Shown here piece after piece: positions 10,353-22,940 of a stretch of 64,000 nucleotides of DNA. The stretch is from Entophlyctis helioformis (lineage: Eukaryota; Chytridiomycota; Chytridiomycetes; Chytridiales; Chytriomycetaceae), in contig JAHLKH010000008.1 in NCBI GenBank assembly GCA_025526915.1, positions 186,001 through 250,000 on the forward strand. The letters run 5' to 3'. A model generated the notes under the pieces. The model did not search any database and was not told the DNA's origin. It worked only from the letters and a program-made list of their open reading frames with translations. Every line of letters starts with the position of its first letter. The first letter of the stretch is position 1. The translations under genes and the position numbers were made by a program.

Positions 10353-11702
10353 TCACATGGGCTTCACTTTGGGCACGACGGATGCGAGGGCTTTCATGGC
10401 CTTGACGTTCTTGCGGTCACCAATTCTGTCCTTCCACGTGGACTTGCGCAGCTTGATGGGCCGGTTACCAACGTACTTGCCTGTACACAACGGCTGCAGT
10501 CAGCAACCTTGTCCCCCAAAGACACGCGTTCATGACGAGCCATGAGCGCATCTCACCATCCATTTCGCGCATCGCCTTGACATAGTCGTCGGGATCCTTG
10601 AAGCTCACAAATCCATAGCCCTTGGACTTTTCGGCATGCTTGTCGTACACCACACGTGCCTTGATGAACGACGGGTACTTTGAAAAGACTCGCGTGAGGA
10701 GGTCGTCGTTGACCTCGTTGCCCAGATCGCCGCAGAACAGCCGAAAGTCCGACTCGTCCCATTCGAGCATTGTTGGATCCTGCCAGATGACGCCGCCTGC
10801 AACACGTGTGGTGAGCTTCTTGCGCCTCTTGGCTTCTTTGGCGAGGGCGTCTGGATCTGCTGTTGCCGGATCCAGTGCCTGTGTGGACGATGTGGATGCA
10901 GATGCAGATGCAGATGCGCCTGGCGCGGCTGATGGCGGGAATACACCATATGGGGATGACTGAGACGGCTGGGATGCGCCGGTGGTAGATGGGTAGCCGT
11001 GCGGCCGCTTGACTCCGGCGGCAGCAGTCTGGCCAACGGAACCGTACGGAACCGATACAGACGACGGACGCGATCGGTCGGGAGCAGGGATGGACGAGGC
11101 GGACGGCGTGTAGCCGACGGGGTATGGCACGCTGTCGGCCGATGCTCTCAGCTGAGGTGGCTTGGACTTGCGCGGAGCAGAGGCTGGCGCAGACGCTGTT
11201 GCAGACGCTGCTGGGCGTGCATGTGCAGCATAGCCGTCCGGCAGTGGAGCACCGCCCGAGGCATGCAAGGGCTTCGTTGCCGACGACGTCCAAGAGGTCG
11301 CCGACGACGATGCGAGGGTGGCCGATGGGGCAGTGCTGCCGACGGCGCATGGAGACTCTGGGCATCGGCGTAGGCAGACTGTGGGTAGGGCTGGTGCTGT
11401 TGCGAGTGCTGCGAGTGCTGCGAGTGCTGGGCAGCAGCGTAGTCTGGATGGCCGGCGAGGCCGTACTGGGCATAGTAGTGCTGGTAGTAGGCCTGGTAGT
11501 ACTGGGCGTGTGCAGCCGCCGTGGCCGCATCCATCTCGGCCGTCTCGGGGGCCACTGCGGCCTCTGGCTTCTCTGCCTCTGGCTTCTCGGCCTCTGGCTT
11601 CTCTGTGCGTGCAGGCGGTGCTGCATCTGCTGCTGCATCTGCTGCGTCCGGCTGCTCGGCGTGTGTGTGCGTGTGTGTGGGCATCGACGGCATCGACGGC
11701 AT
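10353..11702 (-). CDS. RBM42: RBM42-like RNA-binding protein (single RRM)
   Basis: The last two exons are clear: about 11340-10557 and 10480-10353, joined as MREMDG|KYVGNRPIKLRKS. The RRM contains RLFCGDLGNEVNDDLLTRVF (RNP2 region) and KGYGFVSFKDPDDYVKAMRE (RNP1), preceded by KRRKKLTTRVAGGVIWQDP and followed by KSTWKDR. That arrangement, with the RRM at the very C-terminus, is diagnostic of RBM42, a splicing-associated protein. The N-terminal half is Ala/Pro/Ser/Tyr-rich with repeated EKPEA and a run of Tyr-Gln. The start is placed at 11702 (MPSMPSMPTHTH). Between about 11300 and 11380 the frame changes by one base with no good intron, so this exon is either mis-sequenced or spliced in an unseen way. 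Divergent from the chitin synthase. Confidence 0.82.
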
Positions 11703-11785
11703 CAGCGTTTGCAATTGTGGTTCAAAGTGATGAAATTGCGGCTCCACGGTTGGCCGAACATCGAACAGCCACATCGACCAGCGGC

Positions 11786-14700
11786 ATGTCGTACTACAGC
11801 AACGGCAGTGGCGGCAACGGCGGCAGCGGCGGCAACAGCCCGCCAAACGACTACGGCCGCGGCCGCCCTCCTCCTCCGATGCGCGGATACTCGGCCGCAG
11901 ACGATGGTGCGTGGCCTGCGTCTTGCTGTTGTGCCGTTTGGCTGGGCGGCTTGCTGTCGTGCAAGCGTGGAAGGCGTGCAAGGCGTGCAGGCAGCGGGCA
12001 TTGCCCTGTGTGGCTGCGCAGGGGCGGCTGGGCGGGACTGCTGGCACACACGGCACCTATTGCACCTATTGCACACACACACGCACGCACACACACACGA
12101 ACGCACACACACACGCACGCCGCCATCGATCCCGTTGATCCCTCCACGGCCGCCCCTCTGCCTGTCCGTGGCGGCGTGCGTTCGTGTGTGTTCAGCGATG
12201 ACCAGCGATGCGTGGATTTGCGGGCGGCGTGCGAGCGGCACCTTGTGCGGCACCTGCCTGCACGCCTGCTGCACGCCCGCCCTCTGCGCCAGACGCCGCT
12301 CCTGCACAGACTCCGCTCCAGCCCCGAGCTGCACGGCACCTCTCCGCCGCTGCCTGCTCCCCGCGGCTTCTTGCCTGGTGCACACCCGCCCCCGTTGAAT
12401 CTGTGGTGCCGGTGGAGCCGCCGCTGACACACTCTGCGATCACCTGCCCACCACAGGCCGCAGCCAGGCGTCGGCCAGCTCTGGTGGCCCGCGCTACCAG
12501 CCTGGCCAAGGCCCGCCGCCGCAGAGCCAGGCGTCCCCGCAGATGCGCGCATACCCCAACCAAGGCCAGCCGCCGCCCGGCATGCGGCCGCAGCAGCCGC
12601 CGCCTTCCGCCGGCTCCTACGGCCCTGCTCCTGGCCCGTATGGCGGCGGCCCAGGCGGCCCAGGCGGCGCCGTGTATCCCCCACAGCCCGGCCCGTACAG
12701 CCAGCCTCCGTCCAGATCGTACGGCGCTCCGTCGGCTGGCTCCGCTGCGCCATACGCACAGCCCCAACAGGGACCCGGCGTCTCCTTCGCACCGATGCCG
12801 GCCGGATCAACCTCGTCGGGCTCTGTCGCCCCGTACGTCGGCCCGCAAGGCGCTGCGGCACCCGTCGCCATCTCGCGGAAACGCACCGTGCGCAGCATCC
12901 CGCTGACGCCACAGGGCAACCTGGTCATTGACGTGCCCGTGCCGGACCGCGTGCTGCAGATGGGCAAGATCGCAGAGGGCGACGAGTTCACCCACATGCG
13001 CTACACGGCCGTCACCTGCTCGGCCGACGACTTCTCGCGCAAGGGCTACTCTCTGCGCCAGCAAGAGTACGGCCGTCCGACCGAGCTCTTTATCGTCGTC
13101 ACCATGTACAACGAAGACGACGCGCTGTTCTGCAAGTCGATGCAGGCGCTCATGAAGAACATTGCATACTTGTGCACCCGCACGCGGTCTCGCATGTGGG
13201 GTGCCGAGGGCTGGAAAAAGGCCATCATCTGCATCGTGTCGGATGGCCGTTCCAAGGTCAGCTCGCGCGTGCTGGACGTGCTCGGCATCATGGGTGTCTA
13301 CCAGGAGGGCATCATGAAGGACCACGTCAACGAAAAGGCCGTCACGGCCCATCTGTTCGAGTACACCACGCAGGTCTGTGTCACGCCTGACCTCAAGGTC
13401 CACGGCCACGAGAAGGGGTACGTGCCCGTCCAGATCCTGTTCTGTCTCAAGGAGGTCAACGCCAAAAAGGTAACTTTGCTGCCCAGCTGCGTTCATCCCC
13501 TTGCTGCATCGGCCAGCTGACAATTGCACGCCGCACTCTCCGACAGATCAACTCGCACAGATGGTTCTTCAACGCCTTTGGCCCGCTGATCCGCCCCAAC
13601 GTCTGCATTCTCATTGATGTCGGCACCAAGCCCACGCCCACGTCGCTCTACAGCCTCTGGAAGGCCTTTGACAAGGACGCGTCGGTTGGAGGCGCCTGTG
13701 GAGAGATTTATGCCGAGCTCGGCCCTGGCTGCACCAACCTGTTCAACCCGCTCGTTGCTGCACAGAACTTTGAGTACAAGATGTCCAACATCCTCGACAA
13801 GCCGTTCGAGTCTGTGTGCGGCTACATCTCTGTGCTCCCCGGCGCGTTCTCGGCATACCGCTACCTGGCCCTGCAGGGCAAGCCGCTCGAGATGTACTTT
13901 ATGGGCGAGACCATGCACGACGGAGCCAACATTTTTGCAGCCAACATGTACCTGGCCGAGGACCGCATCCTCTGTTTCGAGATCTGCACCAAGCGCGACC
14001 AGGCGTGGCTGCTCAAGTACGTCAAGTCTGCGCAGGCCGAGACGGATGTGCCGGACACGGTGCCCGAGTTCATCTCGCAGCGCCGTCGCTGGCTGAACGG
14101 ATCCTTCTTTGCGGGCGTGCATGCGCTCTCGCACTGGTACTTTATCTTCCGGTCTGGACACGGGCCGCTGCGCAAGATGCTGCTGCTGTTTGAGTTCATG
14201 TACAACTTTATCCAGCTCATCTTCAACTGGTTCGGTCTTGTAAGTGATTGGGCTGGAGTGTACACTGCATCCTTTTTGTTACTGACAAGCAATCTTGCCC
14301 CACTCGCACAAACGTGTCATGCCTGGAACGGTGCCAACAGTCGTCGTTCTACCTCACGTTCACGTTCCTGTATCAGGGATTCATTGTCAAAAAGACGGAC
14401 CAGGCCACAAAGGAAGATTTTGTTGGCGTCGACCCGTTCTTTGGCCGCACAGAGACCGTGTTTGGCGTGCTGCGACAGATCTACATCATGGCGATTGTGC
14501 TCATCTTTGTGTCGTCGCTGGGTAACCGGCCGCAAGGATCCAAGTACATTTACGTGGGCTGCATCTTTTTGTTTGCCATCATCATGGGTTCGATGCTGTA
14601 CCTCGGCGGTTACTCGATCTTTGCGACGATCCAGTCCCTCAAGCCGGAAGAGAAAAAGTCGGTGGCCAAGCTGTGGGCGTCGAACGAGGCGTTCCGCGAC

Positions 14701-15430
14701 ATGATCCTGTCGGTCGGCTCGACGTACGGCGTGTACATCCTGTCGTCGATCATGTTCCTGGATCCGTGGCACATGGTCACGTCGTTTGTGCAGTACCTGT
14801 TCTTCCTGCCGGCGTTTACCAACATCCTCAACGTGTACGCGTTCTGCAACCTGCACGACGTGTCGTGGGGCACCAAGGGCGACAATGCGGCGTCGTCGCT
14901 CGGCGCGGCCAAGGTGACCAAGGGCAAGGACGGCAAGGACGTGGTCGAGGTCGAGGTGCTCACGGACCACAACGACATCAATGCCAACTACGAGAACTTT
15001 ATCCGCAACCTGCGGCAGCCACGGCCGACGGAGAAGGCGGTGCGCGACCAGAAGACGAAGCAGGAGGACTACTTCCGCAACTTCCGCACGCGCGTGGTGC
15101 TGTTCTGGATGCTCTCGAACGCGGCCGTGATTATCCTGTTCACCAACTTTGCCGAGCTGGCGCAGCAGGTGTTTAAGCAGTTCAACGTGCAAGAGTCCAA
15201 GGCGTTCAACCCTTACCTGAAGGTAAGCGCGTGCGGGATTTGTGTGGAATGCTGCGTGCCATGGGGATGGCAACGATGCGAGCACCTGACTGACTGACTG
15301 ACTGACTGACTGACTGACTGACTGACTCACGCCGTGGCTGCAGTTCATCTTTTACTCTGTGCTTGTGCTGACGACCATCCGGTTCATTGGATCGACCATG
15401 TACCTGATCACCCGCGCCATCTGCGGGTGA
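11786..15430 (+). CDS. CHS: Chitin synthase (class I-III type, without myosin motor)
   Basis: Exons 11786-11906, 12457-13469, 13547-14239, 14341-15222, 15344-15430 give 931 residues, all joins in phase. The first about 150 residues are Gly/Pro/Gln-rich and disordered. Then comes the chitin-synthase N domain ([20 protein letters not shown]) and the GT2 catalytic domain with [10 protein letters not shown], an EDR motif in [11 protein letters not shown], and the hallmark [13 protein letters not shown]. The C-terminal third has several transmembrane segments (for example [20 protein letters not shown] region, LNVYAFCN and the last exon [17 protein letters not shown]). It makes cell-wall chitin from UDP-GlcNAc at the plasma membrane. 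The first intron is 550 nt and contains CA repeats; the last intron contains a tgac repeat. Its ATG lies 83 bp from that of the RBM42-like gene. Confidence 0.95.
15286..15327. repeat. (ctga)n microsatellite inside chitin synthase intron 4
   Basis: About ten tandem copies of ctga lie directly before the polypyrimidine/acceptor region of the intron 15223-15343. Confidence 0.9.
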
Positions 15431-15668
15431 TTCTCTCTCCTTTCTTTCTCTGTCTCTCTCTCCCTCCCCAACCCTCCGCTGTCTCCTCTATCCCCTCTTC
15501 TTTTACGGTACCAACATCCCAATACAACAGCAAATGACGATGTTCCGATGCGCACGTGAATGGATCGCGGCGAGTCACGCGTCCCGCTTCCCCCACATTG
15601 CCGCACTCGCACTCGCACTCGCTCCCCCACCAACCGCAAACACAACCACAACCACCGCAACCTCCACC

Positions 15669-16095
15669 ATGATGCTGCAGAGAGTCGTGGCGTCTGTCCG
15701 CCGCAGCGCCGTGCGGTCCATGCCGTCGCGGCCGTCTGCAATGTCTGCAACGTCTGCTGCCAGCCAGCCTCGCAGCGCAGCGCTCGCATTCGCATCTCGC
15801 AGTCTGACCATGTCGCACACTCGCATCGCCAACACCACCAGCACCACCGCTGCTGTCTCCAGCACCAGTACCAGTAGCAGTGCCCGCAGGTTCCTGGCCA
15901 CGACGCCCGCACTCGACGAAGAGACGCTCGCGGTGCTCAACGCCGAGCGGTTTGCCGAGGACGTGGACGTCTGCATCGTCGGAGCGGGGCCGGCAGGCCT
16001 GTCTGCGGCCATCCGCATCCGCCAGCGGGCACTGGCCGAGGGCAAGGAGACTCGAGTGTTTGTGGTCGAGAAGGGCTCGGAAGTCGGTGAGTGGC

Positions 16096-16140
<45 letters not shown>

Positions 16141-18141
16141 GTGTGTGTGTGTGTGTGTGTGTCCTCTCTCGCTCGCTCGCTGTGTGCAAGTGTCTCTTGC
16201 ATGCCCGTCAGTCGATATGACATGCACTCTGCATGCAGCCGACGCAGTCCATGAGGAATGGATGATCCATAGCAGAATGCATAGCAGAATGCATACTAGA
16301 ATGCATTCCCACAAGCGAACGAGCGAGCGAGCGAACGCAGATCGGCTGTTCCCTCGCTGTCTCGCTGTCTGTCTCACGCCGTGCCGTCTGTCTGTCTCAC
16401 GCGCCGTCTCACGCGCCGTCTCACGCACACACGCCTAGGCGCGCACATCCTGTCTGGCGCCGTGCTCGAGCCGCGCGCGCTCAACGAGCTCATCCCCGAC
16501 TGGAAGGAGCGCGGCGCGCCCCTGCACACGCCGGCGTCAAAGGACCGCATGTACTTCCTGACCGAGAAGCACGCCGTGCCCATCCCGCACCCGCCGCAAA
16601 TGTCCAACCACGGCAACTACATCGTGTCGCTCAACAACTTTGTGCGCTGGCTGGGCGAGCAGGCCGAGGAGCTCGGCGTCGAGATCTACCCGTCGTTTGC
16701 CGCCAGCGAGGTGAGCTCTTGTCTTGCCTCTTGTGTTGCATCTTGTGTTGCATCTTGTGTTGCATCCTTTCTTGCATCGTTCCCGCCTCTTCCCATACTC
16801 ACCTCCCGCTCGCCTAGATCCTCTACAACGAGGACGGCTCCGTCAAGGGCATCGCCACAAACGACGTCGGCATCGCAAAGGACGGCAGGCCAAAGGACAG
16901 CTTCGAGCGCGGCATGGCCATCCACGCCAAGGTCACGCTCTTTGCCGAGGGCTGCCACGGCTCGCTCACAAAGAAGCTCATCTCAAAGTTTGATCTGCGC
17001 AAGGACGCCCAGCCGCAGTCGTACGGCCTCGGCGTCAAGGAGGTCTGGGAGCTCGACCCCGCCAAGCACGAGCAGGGCCTTGTGCTCCACTCCATCGGAT
17101 GGCCGCTCTCCTACGACACCTATGGCGGCGCGTTCATGTACCACCTCGAAAACAACCTCTGCGCGATCGGCTTCGTGACTGCCCTCGACTACTCCAACCC
17201 CACGCTCAGCCCCTACCGCGAGTTCCAGCGGTACAAGCACCACCCGCTCATTGCAAAGTACCTCGAGGGCGGCAAGATCCTGTCGTACGGCGCGCGTGCT
17301 CTCAACGAGGGCGGCTACCAGTCCATCCCCAAGCTGGTGGCTCCTGGCGCCGCGCTCATTGGCTGCACCGCCGGCTTCCTCAACGTGCCCAAGATCAAGG
17401 GCACCCACACTGCCATGAAGAGCGGTGAGCCTCGCATCTGACTTCACACTGGCGTGGCATCCTCCTCTGGTCGCGTCCGTTCGCTGACCCATTTACGTGT
17501 TGGCAGGTATGCTCGCCGCCGATGCTGCCTACGAGGCCATTGAGGCCGCCGGCGACTCAACGGCCCCGCTCACTCTGACTGCCTACGAGTCGTCCATCAA
17601 AGACTCGTGGGTGTACAAGGAGCTCTACGAGGTCCGCAACATCCGCCCCTCGTTCCACTCGCCGCTCGGTCTCTACGGCGGTGTCATGTACTCGGGTCTC
17701 GACACGCTCCTGCTCAAGGGCCGCGTCCCGTGGACCTTCTCCCACCCAGGCGCCGACCACTCCTCCCTCAAGCCCCTCAAGGACGTCACGCCCATCGAGT
17801 ACCCCAAGCCCGATGGCGTCCTCTCGTTTGATCTGCTCGAGAACGTGTCGCGCACCGGCACCAACCACGCAGACAACCAGCCCGTGCACCTGGTTCTCAA
17901 GAACGGCCAGAGCCCGCAACTCGACACCAACTACGCCGTGTACGGCGGCCCGGAGCAAAAGTTTTGCCCGGCAGGCGTGTACGAGTACGTGGACGACGAG
18001 GCAAATCCCGGACACAAGCGGTTCCAGATCAACTCGCAGAACTGCATCCATTGCAAGACGTGCGATATCAAGGACCCGAGCCAGAACATTGACTGGACCG
18101 TGCCCGAGGGCGGCGGTGGTCCCAAGTACGTGTACACGTAA
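15669..18141 (+). CDS. ETFDH: Electron transfer flavoprotein-ubiquinone oxidoreductase, mitochondrial
   Basis: Exons 15669-16086, 16439-16710, 16818-17424, 17507-18141 give 643 residues. The ATG at 15669 is preferred over an in-frame ATG at 15534, which is only 104 bp past the chitin synthase stop. It opens an Arg/Ser-rich, acid-free mitochondrial presequence ([18 protein letters not shown]). The FAD-binding Rossmann motif is [18 protein letters not shown]. Later come [33 protein letters not shown] and, at the C-terminus, the 4Fe-4S ligands in [10 protein letters not shown] and [18 protein letters not shown]. The enzyme passes electrons from ETF to ubiquinone in the inner membrane during fatty- and amino-acid oxidation. 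Length and motifs match the family. Intron 1 carries TC and GT dinucleotide runs at 16101-16162. Confidence 0.96.
16101..16162. repeat. (tc)n followed by (gt)n microsatellite in ETFDH intron 1
   Basis: Eighteen TC units (16101-16136) are followed by about eleven GT units (16140-16162), just inside the 5' part of the intron. Confidence 0.9.
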
Positions 18142-18295
18142 GGCGTCGCCGCATGACGCCTGGCCGCTCCTCTCGTCTCTTTTGGTTTCTCGCCCTCCGT
18201 CACACCTCCACAATCTACAGCACCCACAACCCACAGCACCAAACCGTCGTGGTCAATGAATCCATTCACATTTATTCTTGCTTGCTCGCACGGGC

Positions 18296-21200
18296 TCACT
18301 TGAACTTTTTGCGTCGCTTGGCTGCCGCCGCAGCATTGGTGCTCGCAGCGTTCGGCCCGCCGAACACGGGCGGCGCGACTCGTGTTGTCTCTGCACTCGT
18401 GCCACCTGCAGCAGCAGCAGCAGCAGTTGGAGCAGCAGCACCACCGCGATCAGGCGTCGACCAGCAACTGGACTCGTACCCAAACAAATCCATGGTCTCG
18501 GTGTCGTACCCGCTGCGCTTGCCTCGACCCGCGTCCATCCCTGGACCGGCCTCGCTGTCGCCAGTGCCGGGCGTCGCCAGCCCGCTGCCTCCACCACCAC
18601 CAGCAGTGCTGCCGCCCGCACCAGCGCGGCCAGCAAGCGGCCCAGGCGTACGGAACGGCGACGCAAACAGCGCGTCACCCGACGGAGAAAACAGCCCGCC
18701 AGCACCAACAGCAAGCGACGCGTGGGAGAGTGCAGAGGCAGGTCCCGGCTTCATGGGCGTGACGTCTGGTGCACACGCGAGTGCCTTGTTGAGTATGGCG
18801 GTCACTGATCCCGGTCCAGTTCCTGATCCCGGCCCTGATCCCGACCACGAGGGTTGCGGCTGCGGTTCTGCTTGTGCTTGTGGAGCAGCCGGCTGGCTCG
18901 TCGAGGCCTGCTGCCAGAACACATCGATCTCGTCTTGCTGTTGCTGTTGCTGTTGTGGCTGTTGTGGCTGTGGCTGTGGCTGTGGCTGTAGTGGTTCCAC
19001 TCGCGTCACCTCGACAGCAGCAGCAGCCCCGACACCACCGGCAGTCCGGCGCTTCAGTGGCACCTCTGGCTCATCGTCCAGATCCGCATCCATCTCCGCC
19101 GTGTATCCCCGCCTGCTCCGCCCACCGCGACGCCACGCGTCCCATCACTCGGCCCAACCACGCCGCTCGACATGCCCATCCACCCGCCGACGCGCAGCCC
19201 GCGGTCCGTGTCCTGCGACGACACGACTTCTGCCGTCATGCGCAGGATGCCGGGCGATGCCGCATGCCCGCCCGTCAACGGTATGTGGGGATCATAGCTC
19301 TGCGATCCGTGTGCGTGCCCGTGTCCAAATCCGAGCTCCATGCCAAACGGCGACTCGACAGCGTCAAACGACAGCGGCATCTCGTCGCGCTTGTCGCCAT
19401 CGTCCTGTAAACCAGCCGGTTCATGCACAGCTGCTCCTTCAGTCACGGCTTCAACTGTTGCTGGCGGTGCTTCTGCTGGTTGTGGTGCTGCTGCTGCTAC
19501 AGCTTCAGCCTCTAGTGCTTGTTGTCGGTCGCTGTGCCCGTCTTGATCGTCTTGTCCCTCTCGTCCGTCTCGCGCAGCTTCGCCCTCGCAGCCAACGTCA
19601 CTGCCCTGTCGATCAAGCTCAAGGATCTGCGCAAACGTATCTTCAGCGCCGTTGGGCACCGGCGGCACGTTCTCCTGGCCAACGTCGCCATTGCCATCGT
19701 CGACATGGTCGCCGTCCTCACCGCCAAGATCAAACAGTAACGCCTCGATCCCGTCATCATCCGGCATCCCTGCATTGAGCAGCCCGTCGAGAAGCGGGTC
19801 CGGCGCGTGCCGTGGTGGCGTCGGGTCCCAAGACACGGCCTGGCTGAGCGGCTCATCTTCGTGTTCCTGCCTCTCGGGATGCTCGCGATCCCCTTGATTG
19901 TGTTGTTGGACGTGCTGCGGCGGCGGTGGCCGGTGTGGCGAGGGCGGCTTGAAAAAGGCAGGCGGCCGCGTTCCGTGAGAAGACTGACGACCGGCGGGAC
20001 GGCCACCGTATCCGCCGTAGCCGCCATACCCATCCTCGTCGCCGTCCTCGTCGCCCTCATCGTAATCAGTATGACCAAAGCCATGACCGCGTCCGCGTCC
20101 GTTTCCGCGTCCTCGTCCTCGTGCACCGCCTCCACGGCCACGTCCAAGGCCAGAGCTCACACTCATGGCACGCAGACTCGCCTGCGAGTAGTTCGGATCC
20201 ACCGCACGCTCGCCATCACCAGGACTCGGCGGCTCATCGCCACCAAACATACTGCGAAACGCCGCAGCCTGCCGCGCAAACACCGTGCTCGCATTGCCAG
20301 CTCTGTGTGGCGGTGGCGGTGGCCGTGTCGGCGGCGGCGGCATCCGTCTGCGATCCCCATCGTCGTCACCACCACCGTCATCACTCTCGTCGCCGTGCAC
20401 GCCACGATCACCGCCGGCCGCTGTCGCTAGATGCGCCAGCCCGAGCCGTCCGAGGAGAATCTTTTCGGTGCGATAATAGTCGGCCATGGCATCGTCTGGG
20501 AACGCCGCATGCAGCGCACCTCCACTGCCACGCCCTTGTGCATACCCTTGCCCATCGCCATTGGCGTCACTGCCGCCGGCCCCGGGATCCAGCCCAAGCG
20601 AGTGCAGCGACGCCTCCATGACGGCGACGGCGATGACGGCATCGCGCACACGCACCACCGGACAGCACATGAGCCGCGCATGGGCCTGCGCCAGCCGGAT
20701 CAGGCTCTCCAGCAGACGGATCGTTGTGCGCGCAGACATCTTCTGGTCCGTGGCGCGCTGCAGCTGGTAGTAGCGTTGCAGCACGAGGTTGGGCTCGGCC
20801 GTGAGCCGCGGCTGCACGCGGTCCTTGACGTGGCAGATGTACGCTTGCATGCGCTCGAGGTCCCAGATGCCGGCCGACGACTGCAGGTCGGCCATCGCCT
20901 TGGCCGACGTCTCGGAGCCGAGGATGAAGGACGACACGACGCCGTCCCAGTCGGCGTTTTGCGAGTCCAGGAGCAGCAGGATCACGTCAAAGCGCGAGAG
21001 GAGCGGCGACGCGAGGGCGACATTGACTTCGACGCCCTGCGACGGATCGTACTTGCCCTTGGGGTTCGTGGACGCGAGGATCGAGCAGCGCGTGTTGAGC
21101 TTGCACACCATGCCGGCCTTGGCGACGGAGATGGTCTGCTGCTCCATGGCCTCGTGGATGGCTGCCTTGTCGTGCTCGCGGATACTGCCAAACTCGTCGA

Positions 21201-22940
21201 TGCAGCAGAGCCCGCGGTCGGCGAGCACGAGCGCACCGGCCTCGAGCTGCCACTCGCCCGAGTCGCGCACGGCCGTCACCGTGAGCCCCGCGTTGGTCGA
21301 CCCGATACCCGTCGTGAGGATCGAGCGCGGACTCAGCTGCGCCGCGTACCGCAGAAACTGCGACTTGCCCGTGCCTGGGTCGCCGACCAGGAGCATGTGC
21401 GGGTCGCCGCGGATCTTGAGCCCGTTTTCGTACTTTGGCACGCCGCCCACAAGCACGAGCAGCACCGCGAGCTTGACAATGTACAGCCCAAACACCTTGG
21501 GACAGAAGCTCTGGACGATGATGTTGCGGCCGGCGAGCGGCGCCGCCGCATGCGACTCCCAGAACCCGTCGAACCACGCGCGCATCTCGTCCGTGAGCAG
21601 CGCCGTCGCCTGTATCTGGTTGTTGAGCTTGATGTGGTTGGCATATAACGCAATCTCAATGTCGCAGCGGTCGTTGGTCGCAAGCGACCTCCACCTGCGG
21701 ATCACCGTCCCCCTAGCGTGCCCGTCCGGTGCAGACACACGCGTCACCGGTCCCTGGTCAGCCACTCGGTTTCGCAACCACAGTCACAGACACTGTGTCG
21801 TCCAGCACCACTTACGTGACCCACACATCGTCGCCCGCCTTGCACGTGTCTACGAGATCGTCTTCGAGAATCACTGCAATCGACCGCGGGATCGTGCCGA
21901 CGGCAAGCTTGGTGACCTGCTCCTGCACCTTGATCTCCTGATAGTCCTTGCACACCAACGACAAGTCTGCTCGCCCCAATCCGTGTCCGCCAGTCAGTCC
22001 GTCCGTCAGTCTCTCTGCCTCTCCCCCTCACTCTCCATGCACAAGTCGACCAACACGACCACTCACCACCCTGCTCAGCCACGACTTCGGTAAACTTGGT
22101 ACCATCACAGCCGCCGCCAGCACCACAGCGCACAGGCCGCGGCACGGCATTAAACTGCTCAACGTCATAGCCGACATCGAATTCGCGCTCGCAGGCCGCG
22201 CACACGTAGCGCCGCACCGTCTCCATCATCTTGACGAGGCCCGTGCGCACGACCGTGCCCTTGAAGAACACGAGCCGCCCGACATCGGCCGACCGCGGCA
22301 CGCGCGTGCGTTTGAGCTCGGCGCAGTCGGATGGCCGCCCGATGCGCACGCGGGCGTTGGGCTTGAACGTCAGCACTGCGCCGCCGCCGCCGCCGCCATT
22401 GTTGTTGTTATTGGTGGTGCTGCTGCTGCGGGTGAGCGGATGCGCCGACTTGATGGATCGCTGTGCGGCAGCGAGGGCGGCATGGAGCAGCGGGAGCAGT
22501 GTGCGCGGCGTTTGCACAAGGAGGCCGCTGAGCCAGGCGTTGCGCTGGATGTAGTCGACGAGGCTGGTTGCGGGTTGGTTTTGTTTGTGACGAAGCGAGA
22601 TGACCGTGTGCACACAACCACAACCACAACTACACGCACCTCAGCTCGAGCGAGTAGTGGCCGGCGGGGTCTCGCTGGGCGAGCATGTCAACAATCTCGT
22701 CGTGGTACATCTCCTGCAGGTCCAGTGTGAGCTGCGCTGTGGCGGCCCGGCAGGTGTCAGTCCAGATGCTGCCCGTTGCCCGACGCCTATTGTTGCGCAT
22801 GCGCCAGTGTGTGTGCGCTCACCAAGCAGGTCGGTTGTCTTGGCCGATGCGATGCGCGGCGTGGCGCCTGCCGCATGCCCTCGGTTCACCCGTCCGAGCC
22901 CGTCTGCGAGCCCGTCTGCATACTGGCTGGCATCGAGCAT
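18296..22940 (-). CDS. MCM9: MCM9-type DNA helicase with long disordered C-terminal tail
   Basis: Exons 22940-22823, 22736-22640, 22563-22067, 21966-21816, then 21712 onwards, all in phase. N-terminal features: [20 protein letters not shown], the [19 protein letters not shown] strand and a zinc finger ([26 protein letters not shown]), then [13 protein letters not shown]. The AAA+ core has Walker [10 protein letters not shown], Walker [23 protein letters not shown] and arginine finger [29 protein letters not shown] and [20 protein letters not shown] match MCM9 rather than MCM2-8. After about residue 650 the protein is Asp/Gly/Pro/Gln-rich and ends in KRRKKFK. That end is in a different frame from the main exon: the frame changes by one base between about 19170 and 19060, by an indel or a small unseen intron. 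MCM9 acts with MCM8 in recombination repair. It ends 155 bp from ETFDH, tail to tail. Confidence 0.9.

Noticed and set aside
20431..21648. 405-codon plus-strand ORF
   Set aside because: Lies antisense to the conserved MCM9 AAA+ core and is rich in Arg/His/Val, the usual mirror of a GC-rich coding strand.
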